Positions 34,761-44,629 are shown, counted from the stretch's first letter. The stretch is DNA of 49,327 nt from Flavobacterium sp. (GCA_014378065.1 JACMOK010000032.1:1-49327), one strand, 5' to 3'. Numbers and translations are program-made. Notes: a model not told the origin generated them from the sequence alone.

Positions 34761-35504
34761 ATGATCAGCGAATACTTCTTTCCCGAAAATCAGCCTCGCA
34801 AAAATCCATGGTCTAGAATACAGCTTTTTTTAGCATTCTTTTTTACTCTTTTTACGATTTTGGCCTTAGGAATGGATTCTGTATTTTTTACAGAACATTA
34901 TTTTGACGCAAGACAAATCACTAACGTTGCCGCAATATTTTATTTTTCGATGCTATTTTTTGCGTCCGATAATCATCTTAGAAGACTGATGGTTGTGATG
35001 GTTTTGCTATCTTATTTCGGAGAATTGATTTTTTGCAAATTACTCGGAATGTATGCGTATCGAACTGCCGCCATCCCGCTGTACGTTCCCTTTGGTCATG
35101 CGATCGTCTATGCCTCGGGTTTTATTTTTGCCCAAACAAAATGGGCATTGCAACAAGAAAGGACGTTAAAGTATTTCTTCGCCATTTTTTTCACCCTTTT
35201 ATTCTTGTCAGTATGGATTTTAGGTAACGATTGGTTTTCATTACTTTTCGGCGGCTTGTTTTTTGTACTTTTAAAAAGAAAACGCTGGCAAAATTTGTAT
35301 TATTTTATTGCACTTTGTGTGATCTTTATCGAATTGGTGGGAACATTTTTCCAATGTTGGACTTGGGTGCCAAAAACTTTTGGCGTCATTCCTGCCATCA
35401 ATCCGCCTATGGGTGCCGTCTTTTTTTATGCGGGAGGCGATGTGCTTTTGGCTAAAATTGTAAGCCATTGGGAGTTTAAAAAAAATCAAATAACGCGGTA
35501 CTAA
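34761..35504 (+). CDS. Unknown multi-pass membrane protein linked to polyprenyl synthase
   Basis: 247 residues with about seven or eight hydrophobic segments and an Arg-rich cytoplasmic-like turn (KRKRWQNLYYF). No family was recognised with confidence. Polar or charged residues inside membrane text include FGELIFCKLLGMYAYR and GHAIVYASGFIF. It lies 11 bp after the synthase and overlaps the next gene by one base (TAATG). Co-transcription suggests a role near isoprenoid or quinone lipids, but this is inference only. Confidence 0.72.
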   Translation: MISEYFFPENQPRKNPWSRIQLFLAFFFTLFTILALGMDSVFFTEHYFDARQITNVAAIFYFSMLFFASDNHLRRLMVVMVLLSYFGELIFCKLLGMYAYRTAAIPLYVPFGHAIVYASGFIFAQTKWALQQERTLKYFFAIFFTLLFLSVWILGNDWFSLLFGGLFFVLLKRKRWQNLYYFIALCVIFIELVGTFFQCWTWVPKTFGVIPAINPPMGAVFFYAGGDVLLAKIVSHWEFKKNQITRY

Positions 35505-35857
35505 TGCAATTCACCACACCAAAATCATCCGATTCCTTACTTTCTGAAGCAGAACGCGAAAACCTATACCTTAAATTGATTGTGCAAATCAACAAGGATT
35601 TTAATTTGGCCAACGAAGGAATCGATTTTCCGTTGAGTACAAGTCCGCAAAATATTAAAGTGCAACTGCATGAAAAAATTTACAGACTTATTCAATTCAA
35701 ATTTGCAGCATACCTCAACTTGCTTTACATCATCGATGTTTCTGAAGAGCAGATCAAAAAATTGGATGGTTCTGATTTGGTAAATCTATCAGAGGAAGTG
35801 GCCTTTTTAATTTTAAAGAGAGAATGGCAGAAAGTTTGGTTTAGAAATAAACTCTGA
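35504..35857 (+). CDS. Small hypothetical protein, 117 residues
   Basis: A soluble, mostly helical-looking protein with LSEAERENLYLKLIVQINKD near the start and KIYRLIQFKFAAYLNLLYIIDV in the middle. Its ATG overlaps the stop of the membrane-protein gene by one base, and its 3' end overlaps the convergent outer-membrane gene by 17 bp. No family was recognised. Tight coupling makes it a likely real gene. Confidence 0.7.
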   Translation: MQFTTPKSSDSLLSEAERENLYLKLIVQINKDFNLANEGIDFPLSTSPQNIKVQLHEKIYRLIQFKFAAYLNLLYIIDVSEEQIKKLDGSDLVNLSEEVAFLILKREWQKVWFRNKL

Positions 35858-36377
35858 CAAAAGGCATAAAAGCATCGCTGTAAACCAAATCATTTTTTTG
35901 GTATAACACATTGTAGCGTGCGCCTATGGTCACATTTTGAGTGCGATAACCCGCGCCGAAAAACAAGGCCGTGTTCCAAAAATTATTTGAAAAATCACCC
36001 AATAAAAAATTGGTGTTGACGCGTACTTCTTCGAGTTCTGCGGAAAGTTGTATTTGCTCAGTAGGATTAAACAATCCGATAAGACTCCCGCCATAAAGAT
36101 AAGATTCATAATTGCCTTTAACCCGCAGGTAACTGCCCTGAAGTCCAACTCCCGCGGCAACGAAAGGATTAAAATTATAAATGGCGCCCGGAGCGACACT
36201 AATGTCTGTGTAGCCCGTACCCACGCTCAAACCAATACCGCCGCCATACTGTACCTTGCTCCAAAAATCACTTTTGGGCGTTGAAGGTATTATTTGAGCC
36301 GCCGATCTGATAGAGAAAGCAAGCAAAAAAACAACGAAACCGTTTTTTAAAATAATAAAAGCAAAGCTGTTTTTCAT
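35841..36377 (-). CDS. Small outer-membrane beta-barrel protein
   Basis: 178 residues with an N-terminal signal peptide (hydrophobic VVFLLAFSIRSAAQ). The rest alternates in the manner of short beta strands (YGGGIGLSVGTGY, VTIGARYNVLYQ) and ends in the aromatic C-terminal strand FVRVYF, an outer-membrane assembly signal. It diverges from sucA and converges on the small gene at 35504. Homologues next to sucA are sometimes mislabelled as alpha-ketoglutarate decarboxylase; nothing in this protein supports an enzyme. Confidence 0.78.
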   Translation of the reverse strand: MKNSFAFIILKNGFVVFLLAFSIRSAAQIIPSTPKSDFWSKVQYGGGIGLSVGTGYTDISVAPGAIYNFNPFVAAGVGLQGSYLRVKGNYESYLYGGSLIGLFNPTEQIQLSAELEEVRVNTNFLLGDFSNNFWNTALFFGAGYRTQNVTIGARYNVLYQKNDLVYSDAFMPFVRVYF

Positions 36378-36446
36378 GATTGTCTGGGTTATATTTCTAA
36401 AAGATAAAAGTATCTAAAAATAATTAAAATTTTATTGCATTTATTG

Positions 36447-36454
36447 TACTTTTG
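36447..36454 (+). promoter_or_regulatory. -7 box upstream of sucA
   Basis: TACTTTTG fits TAnnTTTG, 37 bp before the chosen ATG. An in-frame ATG at 36435 lies upstream of this box, so it cannot be used on a transcript from this promoter. Confidence 0.5.
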
Positions 36455-36491
36455 CCTAACTATTTTTACGAATCAGGACATTCAACACACT

Positions 36492-39266
36492 ATGGATAGG
36501 TTTTCCTTTTTAAACGCTGCACACTCCGAATTTTTCGCTCAATTATACGACCAATATCTCGAAAATCCCGATAACATTGAACCCAGCTGGAGAAGTTTTT
36601 TCCAAGGTTTTGATTTCGGAATGACCACTTATAATGAAGAACACGCCTTTGCGATGGCTGGCGTAGTTTCTCAAAATCATCTCGCCGGACCCGCAGTGTC
36701 TGAAAAGGTTTTAAAGGAATTTAGCGTCGTAAAATTGATAGACGGTTACAGAACCCGCGGCCATCTTTTTACAGAAACCAATCCGGTTCGCGAAAGACGA
36801 CATTTTTCGCCTACGCTGGATCTGGAAAATTTCGAACTTTCGACGGCCGATTTAAACACTGTTTTTGATGCTGCAAAAATACTAGGACACCAGCCAGCCA
36901 CGCTGCAAGAAATTCTCAATCACCTCAAAAATGTATACTGTCGGCACATCGGAATAGAATACATGTACATGAGACACCCCGAAACCATCCAATGGATTCA
37001 GGATAAAATCAACATCAACGACAATCTTCCGAACTTCAATAACGAACAAAAAAAACATATTTTAAGTAAACTTAACGAGGCGGTTTCTTTTGAAAACTTT
37101 CTGCATACCAAATATGTGGGACAAAAAAGATTTTCATTAGAAGGCGGTGAATCAATCATTCCAGCCATAGATGCATTGATTGAAGCAGCCGCAGAAAAAG
37201 GAGTAGAACAATTTGTCATGGGAATGGCACACCGAGGACGATTGAACGTTCTGGCCAATATCTTCAGAAAATCCACTCAAGACATTTTCTCTGAATTTGA
37301 CGGAAAGGACTACGACCAAGAATATTTTGACGGCGATGTCAAATACCATTTGGGTTTAACTTCCGACCGAAAAACGTCCACCGGAAAAAACATCAATATC
37401 AATTTGGCGCCCAATCCTTCCCATCTTGAAACGGTAGGAGCAGTTATTGAAGGCATTACCAGAGCCAAGCAAGACCATTACTTTCCCAACGATTTTTCTA
37501 AAGTATTGCCTATAGCCGTGCACGGAGATGCCGCTGTGGCCGGACAAGGAATTGTTTACGAAATTATACAAATGGCACAACTCGACGGCTATAAAACCGG
37601 CGGAACCATCCATTTAATTATCAACAATCAAGTTGGTTTTACGACCAATTATCTCGATGCCCGTTCTTCAACCTATTGCACCGATGTAGCCAAAGTTACG
37701 CTCTCCCCCGTGTTGCACGTTAATGCCGACGATGTCGAAAGCGTGGTGCATGCCATGTTATTTGCATTGGATTACCGCATGCAATTCGGACGCGATGTGT
37801 TTATCGATCTGTTGGGATACAGAAAATACGGACACAATGAAGGTGACGAACCGCGATTTACGCAACCATTGTTATACAAAAGTATAGCAAAACACCAAAA
37901 CCCGCGAGACATTTATGCCGAAAAATTATTGGCACAAGGAGTCATTGACGGTCATTTTATAACAGATTTAGAAGTGGCCTATAAACTAGATTTAGATCAA
38001 AATCTTCAGGCCTCGCGAAAGAAGGAGCTTACGATAATCACCCCGTTTATGCAAAATGAATGGCTGGGTTTCAAACAAGTCTCAGATGATGTAATGTTGC
38101 AAAAAGTAGACACCACTTTTCCTGTCGCCGGATTAACAGAAATCGCTGAGGTAATCTGCAACCTTCCCAAAGATAAAAAATTCATTAGCAAAATCGAAAA
38201 GCTGGTCAACGATCGAAAGACAATGTTTTTTGAAACCAACAAGCTGGATTGGGCTATGGCAGAACTATTGGCCTACGGCTCTTTGACTATTGAAGGATAC
38301 AACGTGCGCTTTTCGGGCCAAGATGTAGAAAGAGGCACTTTTTCCCACCGCCATGCCGTCCTAAAAGTAGAAGACAGCGAGGAAGAAGTCGTATTGTTAT
38401 CGCAGTTAAAAAATCAAAAAGGGCAATTCAACATTTTCAATTCGCTGCTTTCAGAATACGCAGTTCTCGGTTTCGATTACGGATATGCCTTAGCAAGCCC
38501 AAAAACACTGACCATTTGGGAAGCCCAATTTGGCGATTTTAGCAACGGCGCACAAATTATCATCGACCAGTATATTTCTTGCGGCGAAGACAAATGGAAC
38601 AACCAAAACGGCATCGTATTGCTGTTGCCTCACGGCTATGAAGGGCAAGGTGCCGAACATTCTTCTGCCCGAATGGAGCGCTATCTGCAACTCTGTGCCA
38701 AACAAAATATGTTTGTAGCGGATTGTACGACGCCAGCCAATTTCTTCCATTTGCTCAGAAGACAGATGAAAACCGAATTCCGCAAACCTTTAATCGTATT
38801 TACTCCCAAAAGTTTATTGCGAGATCCTAGAGTCGTTTCTTCGTTAGACGAATTTGCAAAAGGCACTTTTCAAGAAACGATTGATGATGCCACAGCCGAC
38901 AAAAATGAGGTTAAAACATTGGTGTTTTGTACCGGGAAATTCTATTACGACCTAGATGCTGAAAGAGAAAATTTGGGCAGAAAGGATGTGGCGATTGTCA
39001 GAATTGAACAATTGTTTCCATTACCAGTTGCGCAATTAAAGACCATTATCAAAAGTTATCCAAAGGCCGACGATTTCGTTTGGGCGCAGGAAGAACCAAA
39101 AAACATGGGCGCCTATAGTTTTATGCTGATGAATTTCGATCTTGTAAAATGGAGACTGGCATCACTGAAAGCTTACGCCGCACCAGCAGCCGGAAGTTAT
39201 ACGAGAGCAAAACGACGTCATGCCGATGCGATTCGCATGGTTTTCGATAAGAATTTATTTCAATAA
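36492..39266 (+). CDS. sucA: 2-oxoglutarate dehydrogenase E1 (thiamine diphosphate)
   Basis: 924 residues from ATG 36492 (MDRFSFLNAAHSEFF). This start gives the standard N-terminal helix with YLENPDNIEPSWRSFF. The TPP-dependent core shows GMAHRGRLNVLANIFRKS, HGDAAVAGQG with the TPP motif, and the transketolase-like C-terminal part LPHGYEGQGAEHSSARMERY. It decarboxylates 2-oxoglutarate and passes succinyl to the E2 lipoyl arm in the TCA cycle. sucB follows on the same strand after a 141-bp gap holding a hairpin repeat. No E3 gene is in the window. Confidence 0.97.
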   Translation: MDRFSFLNAAHSEFFAQLYDQYLENPDNIEPSWRSFFQGFDFGMTTYNEEHAFAMAGVVSQNHLAGPAVSEKVLKEFSVVKLIDGYRTRGHLFTETNPVRERRHFSPTLDLENFELSTADLNTVFDAAKILGHQPATLQEILNHLKNVYCRHIGIEYMYMRHPETIQWIQDKININDNLPNFNNEQKKHILSKLNEAVSFENFLHTKYVGQKRFSLEGGESIIPAIDALIEAAAEKGVEQFVMGMAHRGRLNVLANIFRKSTQDIFSEFDGKDYDQEYFDGDVKYHLGLTSDRKTSTGKNININLAPNPSHLETVGAVIEGITRAKQDHYFPNDFSKVLPIAVHGDAAVAGQGIVYEIIQMAQLDGYKTGGTIHLIINNQVGFTTNYLDARSSTYCTDVAKVTLSPVLHVNADDVESVVHAMLFALDYRMQFGRDVFIDLLGYRKYGHNEGDEPRFTQPLLYKSIAKHQNPRDIYAEKLLAQGVIDGHFITDLEVAYKLDLDQNLQASRKKELTIITPFMQNEWLGFKQVSDDVMLQKVDTTFPVAGLTEIAEVICNLPKDKKFISKIEKLVNDRKTMFFETNKLDWAMAELLAYGSLTIEGYNVRFSGQDVERGTFSHRHAVLKVEDSEEEVVLLSQLKNQKGQFNIFNSLLSEYAVLGFDYGYALASPKTLTIWEAQFGDFSNGAQIIIDQYISCGEDKWNNQNGIVLLLPHGYEGQGAEHSSARMERYLQLCAKQNMFVADCTTPANFFHLLRRQMKTEFRKPLIVFTPKSLLRDPRVVSSLDEFAKGTFQETIDDATADKNEVKTLVFCTGKFYYDLDAERENLGRKDVAIVRIEQLFPLPVAQLKTIIKSYPKADDFVWAQEEPKNMGAYSFMLMNFDLVKWRLASLKAYAAPAAGSYTRAKRRHADAIRMVFDKNLFQ

Positions 39267-39271
39267 TGAGA

Positions 39272-39344
39272 AGCTGATCCTGCTGTCCTCTGTATCTTTT
39301 GCGCCGAACGCCGTCACAAAAGGATGCCGTTGCCATCAGGGCTA
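39272..39344 (+). repeat. Dispersed hairpin repeat, copy 3, between sucA and sucB
   Basis: 73 bp. Plus strand: AGCTGATCCTGCTGT, ATCTTTTGCGCCGAACG, CACAAAAGGAT and GCCATCAGGGCTA. It matches the blocks of the nuoH-nuoI copy very closely, including the loop, but lies in the opposite orientation relative to transcription. Arms pair into a long imperfect hairpin. It begins 6 bp after the sucA stop. Confidence 0.8.
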
Positions 39345-39407
39345 AAAAATAACAACACAACCGTTCCTATTCAAACCAGGAAACTACAAACTTTAAACTA
39401 AAAGAGT

Positions 39408-40658
39408 ATGATTTTAGAAATGAAAGTCCCATCACCAGGAGAATCCATCAAGGAAGTTGAAATCGCAACCTGGTTGGTCAAAGACGGCGATTATGTAGAG
39501 AAAGACCAAGCCATTGCCGAAGTTGATTCGGATAAAGCCACGTTGGAATTGCCAGCTGAAGCCGCAGGAATAATCTCATTAAAAGCCGAGGAAGGCGATA
39601 CCGTTGCCGTAGGTGCTGTGGTTTGTTTGATAGATACCGATGCTGCAAAACCCAGTGTCGCTCCAACGCCGGGAGAAGCTAAAGAAGTCACGCCAAAACC
39701 CGTTACACCAGTTCAGGCGACTGCGCCCGCCGCCGAAGTTAAAAAGCCAGCATCACAACCTGTTGCCGCAACAACTTACGCTTCCCATTCCCCTTCACCG
39801 GCAGCCAGAAAAATTCTCGATGAAAAAGACATATCGAATTCTGAAATTGCAGGTACTGGAAAAGACGGAAGAATTACCAAAGACGATGCGGTAAATGCCA
39901 TGCCTTCAATGGGAACCCCAACGGGTGGCAGTCGAGGTTCAGAACGCACCAAACTTTCGATGTTGCGTAGAAAAGTGGCCGAAAGATTGGTGGCAGCCAA
40001 AAACCAGACGGCCATGTTAACGACTTTCAACGAAGTCAATATGACGCCCATCAACACAATCAGAAATGAATTTAAAGACGCGTTCAAAGCAAAACACGGT
40101 GGCTTAGGCTTAGGATATATGTCATTTTTTACCAAAGCGGTAACCAGAGCGTTAGCATTATATCCAGACGTCAACTCTATGATTGACGGCGATTATAAAA
40201 TTGCCTATGATTTCTGTGATATTTCTGTGGCCGTTTCAGGACCGAAGGGCTTGATGGTTCCTGTCGTGAGAAGTGCCGAAAACTTGACCTTTCGCGGTGT
40301 AGAATCTGAAATTAAAAGACTGGCCATTCGCGCGCGCGATGGACAAATTACCGTAGATGACATGACGGGCGGCACTTTCACAATTTCCAACGGTGGTGTT
40401 TTCGGCAGTATGTTATCGACACCCATCATTAATCCGCCACAATCCGGAATTCTTGGTATGCACAACATTATCGAGCGTCCAATTGCCGTGAATGGCAAAG
40501 TAGAAATTCATCCGATGATGTATGTCGCCCTTTCTTATGACCACAGGATTATCGACGGACGAGAATCTGTTGGTTTCCTTGTCGCTGTTAAAGAAGCCTT
40601 GGAAAACCCATTGGAATTATTGATGAATGGCGATGCTAGGAAAGCATTAGAATTGTAA
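39408..40658 (+). CDS. sucB: 2-oxoglutarate dehydrogenase E2 (dihydrolipoyl succinyltransferase)
   Basis: 416 residues. N-terminal lipoyl domain with modified Lys43 in [10 protein letters not shown], then an Ala/Pro-rich swinging linker (about 85-125), a peripheral subunit-binding domain ([14 protein letters not shown]), and the catalytic acyltransferase domain ending with [12 protein letters not shown] (conserved His and Asp). It accepts the succinyl group from SucA and passes it to CoA. It follows sucA in the same operon and is closed by a terminator. Confidence 0.96.
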   Translation: MILEMKVPSPGESIKEVEIATWLVKDGDYVEKDQAIAEVDSDKATLELPAEAAGIISLKAEEGDTVAVGAVVCLIDTDAAKPSVAPTPGEAKEVTPKPVTPVQATAPAAEVKKPASQPVAATTYASHSPSPAARKILDEKDISNSEIAGTGKDGRITKDDAVNAMPSMGTPTGGSRGSERTKLSMLRRKVAERLVAAKNQTAMLTTFNEVNMTPINTIRNEFKDAFKAKHGGLGLGYMSFFTKAVTRALALYPDVNSMIDGDYKIAYDFCDISVAVSGPKGLMVPVVRSAENLTFRGVESEIKRLAIRARDGQITVDDMTGGTFTISNGGVFGSMLSTPIINPPQSGILGMHNIIERPIAVNGKVEIHPMMYVALSYDHRIIDGRESVGFLVAVKEALENPLELLMNGDARKALEL

Positions 40659-40679
40659 TTATTTGGCCGTTACAAATAC

Positions 40680-40712
40680 AATCCCGTTAGGAAACTAGAC
40701 GGGATTTTTTTA
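40680..40712 (+). terminator. Rho-independent terminator after sucB
   Basis: Stem AATCCCGT (40680-40687) and ACGGGATT (40699-40706), extended by TAG/CTA around a GAAA-like loop, then a run of T. It ends the sucAB transcript and rules out any MFS start before about 40713. Confidence 0.88.
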
Positions 40713-40742
40713 TTGATTTGTACGTGGATAAAAATATTTTTT

Positions 40743-41951
40743 ATGAGACAAGATAAAAAGCAAGCCGCCATCGGATTTATATTTATTACGATGCTGATTG
40801 ATATTACAGGTTGGGGCATCATCATTCCGGTGATTCCAAAACTGATTGAGGAACTGATTCACGGTGATATTAGTGAAGCCGCTAAAGTAGGAGGCTGGCT
40901 GACATTTGCTTATGCGATTACGCAATTTGTATGCGCACCACTGATTGGAAATCTCAGCGATAAATACGGAAGACGCCCGGTAATCTTGATTTCGCTGTTC
41001 GGATTTTCAATCGATTATCTGTTTTTATCAATGGCACCAACAATTGAATGGCTGTTTGTCGGACGCATCATTGCCGGGGTAACCGGAGCGAGCATTACAA
41101 CGGCATCAGCTTACATCGCTGATGTGAGTACACCCGAGAACCGCACTAAAAACTTTGGAATGATTGGCGCTGCATTCGGACTCGGATTCATCATCGGTCC
41201 GGTCATTGGCGGATTGCTTGGGCAGTATGGCGCACGGGTTCCGTTTTATGCCGCAGCGGTGCTGTGTATGCTGAATTTTATATATGGACTTTTTATTTTA
41301 CCTGAATCTCTCGATGAAGCACACCGGCGTCCGTTTGAGTGGAAACGTGCGAATCCTGTCGGCGCGTTATTGAACTTAAAGAAATATCCGCAAATCATCG
41401 GACTCGTATCGTCTATTTTTATATTGTACGTTGCGTCGCACGCGGTGCAAAGCAATTGGAGTTATTTTACAATGTATCAGTTGCATTGGGATGAGAAAAT
41501 GGTCGGCATATCTCTGGGCGTGATCGGCGTTCTGGTAGCGCTGGTTCAAGGCGGCTTAATCCGTTGGGCGAATCCGAAACTCGGTAATGAGAAAAGCATT
41601 TACATAGGTTTCGCTTTGTACGCGATTGGGATGTTTTTGTTTGCGTTTGCGACACAAAGCTGGATGATGTTCGTTTTTTTGGTTCCGTATTGTTTGGGCG
41701 GAATTGCAGGTCCTGCATTACAATCAGTGATTTCAGGAGATGTGCCGAAGTCGGAACAAGGAGAAATACAAGGCACGCTGACAAGTTTAATGAGCGCTTC
41801 GGCAATCGTCGGACCGCCTATGATGTCGATGTTGTTTTATTATTTTACGCATGACGATGCACCGGTGCAATTCGCGGGCGCCCCATTTGTACTTGGTGGT
41901 TCGATGATGCTTGCGAGTGCGATTATCGCGTATTTTTCATTTAAGAAATAA
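40743..41951 (+). CDS. TetA-like MFS drug exporter
   Basis: 402 residues from ATG 40743 ([12 protein letters not shown]); an earlier in-frame start at 40713 would lie on the terminator tail. Twelve hydrophobic segments are expected. MFS motif A is [12 protein letters not shown], motif C-like Gly/Pro text is [17 protein letters not shown], and TM1 has the Asp-Gly pattern [14 protein letters not shown] seen in TetA-type proton antiporters. The family exports tetracyclines or other small molecules, but resistance cannot be claimed from similarity. It stands alone between two terminators. Confidence 0.9.
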   Translation: MRQDKKQAAIGFIFITMLIDITGWGIIIPVIPKLIEELIHGDISEAAKVGGWLTFAYAITQFVCAPLIGNLSDKYGRRPVILISLFGFSIDYLFLSMAPTIEWLFVGRIIAGVTGASITTASAYIADVSTPENRTKNFGMIGAAFGLGFIIGPVIGGLLGQYGARVPFYAAAVLCMLNFIYGLFILPESLDEAHRRPFEWKRANPVGALLNLKKYPQIIGLVSSIFILYVASHAVQSNWSYFTMYQLHWDEKMVGISLGVIGVLVALVQGGLIRWANPKLGNEKSIYIGFALYAIGMFLFAFATQSWMMFVFLVPYCLGGIAGPALQSVISGDVPKSEQGEIQGTLTSLMSASAIVGPPMMSMLFYYFTHDDAPVQFAGAPFVLGGSMMLASAIIAYFSFKK

Positions 41952-41953
41952 AA

Positions 41954-41990
41954 AAAACCCCATTTTTAATTGATTCGAAAATGGGGTTTT
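41954..41990. terminator. Bidirectional terminator between the MFS gene and the T9SS array
   Basis: Stem AAAACCCCATTTT (41954-41966) and AAAATGGGGTTTT (41978-41990), 13 bp perfect with an 11-nt loop. A-rich on one side and T-rich on the other, so it serves both converging transcripts. Confidence 0.9.
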
Positions 41991-42007
41991 AGTTTACTAA
42001 AAATAGA

Positions 42008-44611
42008 TTATTCTTTAACAATCTTGATGGTTTTCTCTTGACCTTCCGAAGTGACTTTCACGAAATAAATGCCATTTGAAAACGCACTCAAATTGATTTC
42101 CGTTTGCAATTCGTTGACCTTTTCAGACAACATCTTTTGCCCGACAAGCGAAGTGATTTCGATGGCATCAATGGTTGAGGCATTCGAGACCGACAAAGTG
42201 CTTTTAACCGGATTTGGGAAGAATTTGAAATGATCGAAAGCAAAATTGCCAACCCCTAAATTTGGAATAATCGTAGTGCTCGCGGTATTGGTTGCAATCG
42301 GTGCGTTGTAATCGAAATAGATGTTGGCGCTGTTCGGAATCACGTTTCCTATGGCAATCGTACTGATTGGTTTCACTTTAAACGAAATGTAACCGTGGCT
42401 TACAGCTTCGTTTAACACTCCGGGAAGATTGATGTTTTCGAACAGAAATTCGTTATGGTTATTTTTGTTTTTAACCCTACAATTGTGACTCGTACTAATC
42501 AGTTTAAAAGTACTCCAGTCTAATTTGGCATCGAGATCATTTAAGACTTTAATATTGATTGCGTCTGAAGTTCCAATATTTTGAAAACGGATCGTATAGT
42601 GCAAATAGCCTTGCTGCGCTTGAGCTAATGTTATCTCGGCGCCTTCATGTACGATGATGTCATTTGGATCTTGAGAGTTGACCACCGTTTGATTAACCGT
42701 AGAGGTATTGTTTGTTGGTGTATTATCCGTAGCGACAGGCGTGATGCTTGCTGTGAAAGGAATCACTTGACCCGAATCTACCGTTGGTGGTGTTGCGACT
42801 TGGAATTTCACATTACGAATCAATCGGCTCTCAAAAGGGAAAAGATTGACGTAATTGTAAACCATGGTGTTGGCTGTTACAGAATCCGGATTTGGATCAC
42901 TCAATAAAAACGACATTTTAGTGTTGTCAAATTCAAACGTAATTTGCCCGCTGAGGTTTGTGCTTCCATTGTTTTTAAAGTAGATGTTGTAAAATGCGGG
43001 AAGTCCCGGAACAACATTGAATAATGGAATCAACACAATTTCCAAATCGTTGACAGTGCTGTTTGCGGTAACACAAAAATCACCAAAAAATGCAGTTGAC
43101 GGGCTGCTGAAAGTAAAGCTTTGCGAAGCGGGTGTGATCGTAAAATAACTAGGAAGCCCCGTTACCGTTACCGTGTTGACGCCACTATCGCCAACCAGAT
43201 TATAGGTGCTGTCATCATAAGGTCGCGTGCTGCTTGAATAAGTCGTTGCGCCGTTCACATTCTTTACACTAATGTCAGTCAGATAGGGATCGTTGATGTC
43301 GCAACCATTGGCATTTCTGTCGAATTTGACTCTTCCTTTAATTCTGTTTTTAAAAACGACCACATACGCATAGTTCACATAACAATCTCCCGGAGCTGAA
43401 GCCAGACATATTTGATATGGAAACGTATAAGATCCTTCAACAACCGTAGCTGCAATGGTAATGTTGCCATTCGAATTTATAGTGAATCCCACAGGAACAT
43501 TCAAAGGCGTTAAGATCACCGCAGAGGGCAAAAATGGCGAGCCGCTGACTGTATCATTACTCAAAACACTAGTTGTTATTGTTGTGTTCGGATAATTGCC
43601 ACCGCCGAAGTCGTCATAGTTTGCCACTAATACGGAGCTGCCGATTACGGTAACATAGGCGCTAGCAGTGCTACAAGCACCAAACGAAGTTTCACAAACC
43701 GTGTAATCTATAATATACACTCCGGGCGCTGTTCCGACAGCTACAGTTATTGTTCCATCTGGAAGTAAAGTAATTCCGGGCGGAATACTCGTCGCCTGCA
43801 GATTGGTATTGAATTGGTTCAACGGACCCAAACAGTCTGAAAAATCATTATTAAAAACATTGCCCGGCGAACCACCCACGGTACTGTCGATCGGACTCGT
43901 CGAGAAATCATCATTTTGGGCATAAATCGATGGCGGCGGAACATTAATATCAATATATCCGATACTAAAATTGGTAGGATGTGCAATTTCACGCAATTCA
44001 TATGTCACAACATAATGACCCGGCGGAATTTGCTGCAAAACAAGAATGTCTCCATTATTGGTAACCTGAATCCCTGGATAAGTTGACAGTACATTCAAAT
44101 AAACATCGGCAGGGTGAAGTACATTTCCGGGTTGTGTATAAAATGGTGTTAAAATCGCCGGAACGCCATTGAGCGTGTCTACATAATTTAAATCAGATCC
44201 CGAACCCAAAACATTGCCGACGTAATTATTAAAACACACCGAAACAAAAGAATCAGGATTGGCGGTCAGTTGCGTATTTACGGTAACGGTTCCCGTATCA
44301 CAAAGTGTGCTGTTGGCGATTGAGCAAATTTTATAAGTTAAGGTATAAGTACCCCTCGGTGTTCCTCCGGCTACAATAACATTGGCTCCCGAAAGCGAGA
44401 CACCAGGGTTGGTCGTTGAAAGTTGCGTAATGGTAACAGCGCTCAAAGATGTTGAAAAACCATTCAAAAGATCGTTGACCAAAAGATCTCCCGCAGTAAC
44501 TTGGGACGCGCCATACACAACGCCGAAAGTGTCATCAACGGCATTGATCTGACCAAATGAAAACGTACTCAATAGCAATCCAAAAACTAAAAGCGTGTAA
44601 TTTTTTTTCAT
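42008..44611 (-). CDS. Large T9SS-exported surface protein (array gene 3 of 3 by transcription)
   Basis: 867 residues with signal peptide (MKKNYTLLVFGLLLSTFSFGQ). Four degenerate beta-rich repeats of about 90-100 residues come first, each ending in text like GTYTLTYKICSIANSTLC. A segment like a prealbumin/SdrD fold (GRVKFDRNANGCDINDPYL) follows, then a bacterial surface domain with the hallmark SQDPNDIIVHEGAEI, YTIRFQNIGTSDAI and IPNSANIYFDYNAPI. The C-terminal ~80 residues are a type A T9SS sorting domain (FKFFPNPVKSTL, NGIYFVKVTSEG). It should be exported by the type IX system and fixed to or released from the cell surface. It begins 18 bp after its paralogue. Function unknown, possibly adhesion. 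Confidence 0.9.
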   Translation of the reverse strand: MKKNYTLLVFGLLLSTFSFGQINAVDDTFGVVYGASQVTAGDLLVNDLLNGFSTSLSAVTITQLSTTNPGVSLSGANVIVAGGTPRGTYTLTYKICSIANSTLCDTGTVTVNTQLTANPDSFVSVCFNNYVGNVLGSGSDLNYVDTLNGVPAILTPFYTQPGNVLHPADVYLNVLSTYPGIQVTNNGDILVLQQIPPGHYVVTYELREIAHPTNFSIGYIDINVPPPSIYAQNDDFSTSPIDSTVGGSPGNVFNNDFSDCLGPLNQFNTNLQATSIPPGITLLPDGTITVAVGTAPGVYIIDYTVCETSFGACSTASAYVTVIGSSVLVANYDDFGGGNYPNTTITTSVLSNDTVSGSPFLPSAVILTPLNVPVGFTINSNGNITIAATVVEGSYTFPYQICLASAPGDCYVNYAYVVVFKNRIKGRVKFDRNANGCDINDPYLTDISVKNVNGATTYSSSTRPYDDSTYNLVGDSGVNTVTVTGLPSYFTITPASQSFTFSSPSTAFFGDFCVTANSTVNDLEIVLIPLFNVVPGLPAFYNIYFKNNGSTNLSGQITFEFDNTKMSFLLSDPNPDSVTANTMVYNYVNLFPFESRLIRNVKFQVATPPTVDSGQVIPFTASITPVATDNTPTNNTSTVNQTVVNSQDPNDIIVHEGAEITLAQAQQGYLHYTIRFQNIGTSDAINIKVLNDLDAKLDWSTFKLISTSHNCRVKNKNNHNEFLFENINLPGVLNEAVSHGYISFKVKPISTIAIGNVIPNSANIYFDYNAPIATNTASTTIIPNLGVGNFAFDHFKFFPNPVKSTLSVSNASTIDAIEITSLVGQKMLSEKVNELQTEINLSAFSNGIYFVKVTSEGQEKTIKIVKE

Positions 44612-44629
44612 AATATGGTTTTCTGTAAA

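Noticed and set aside
36435..36491. N-terminal extension of sucA from the ATG at 36435
   Set aside because: This ATG lies upstream of the TACTTTTG promoter box, and the extension has no match to the E1 N-terminus.
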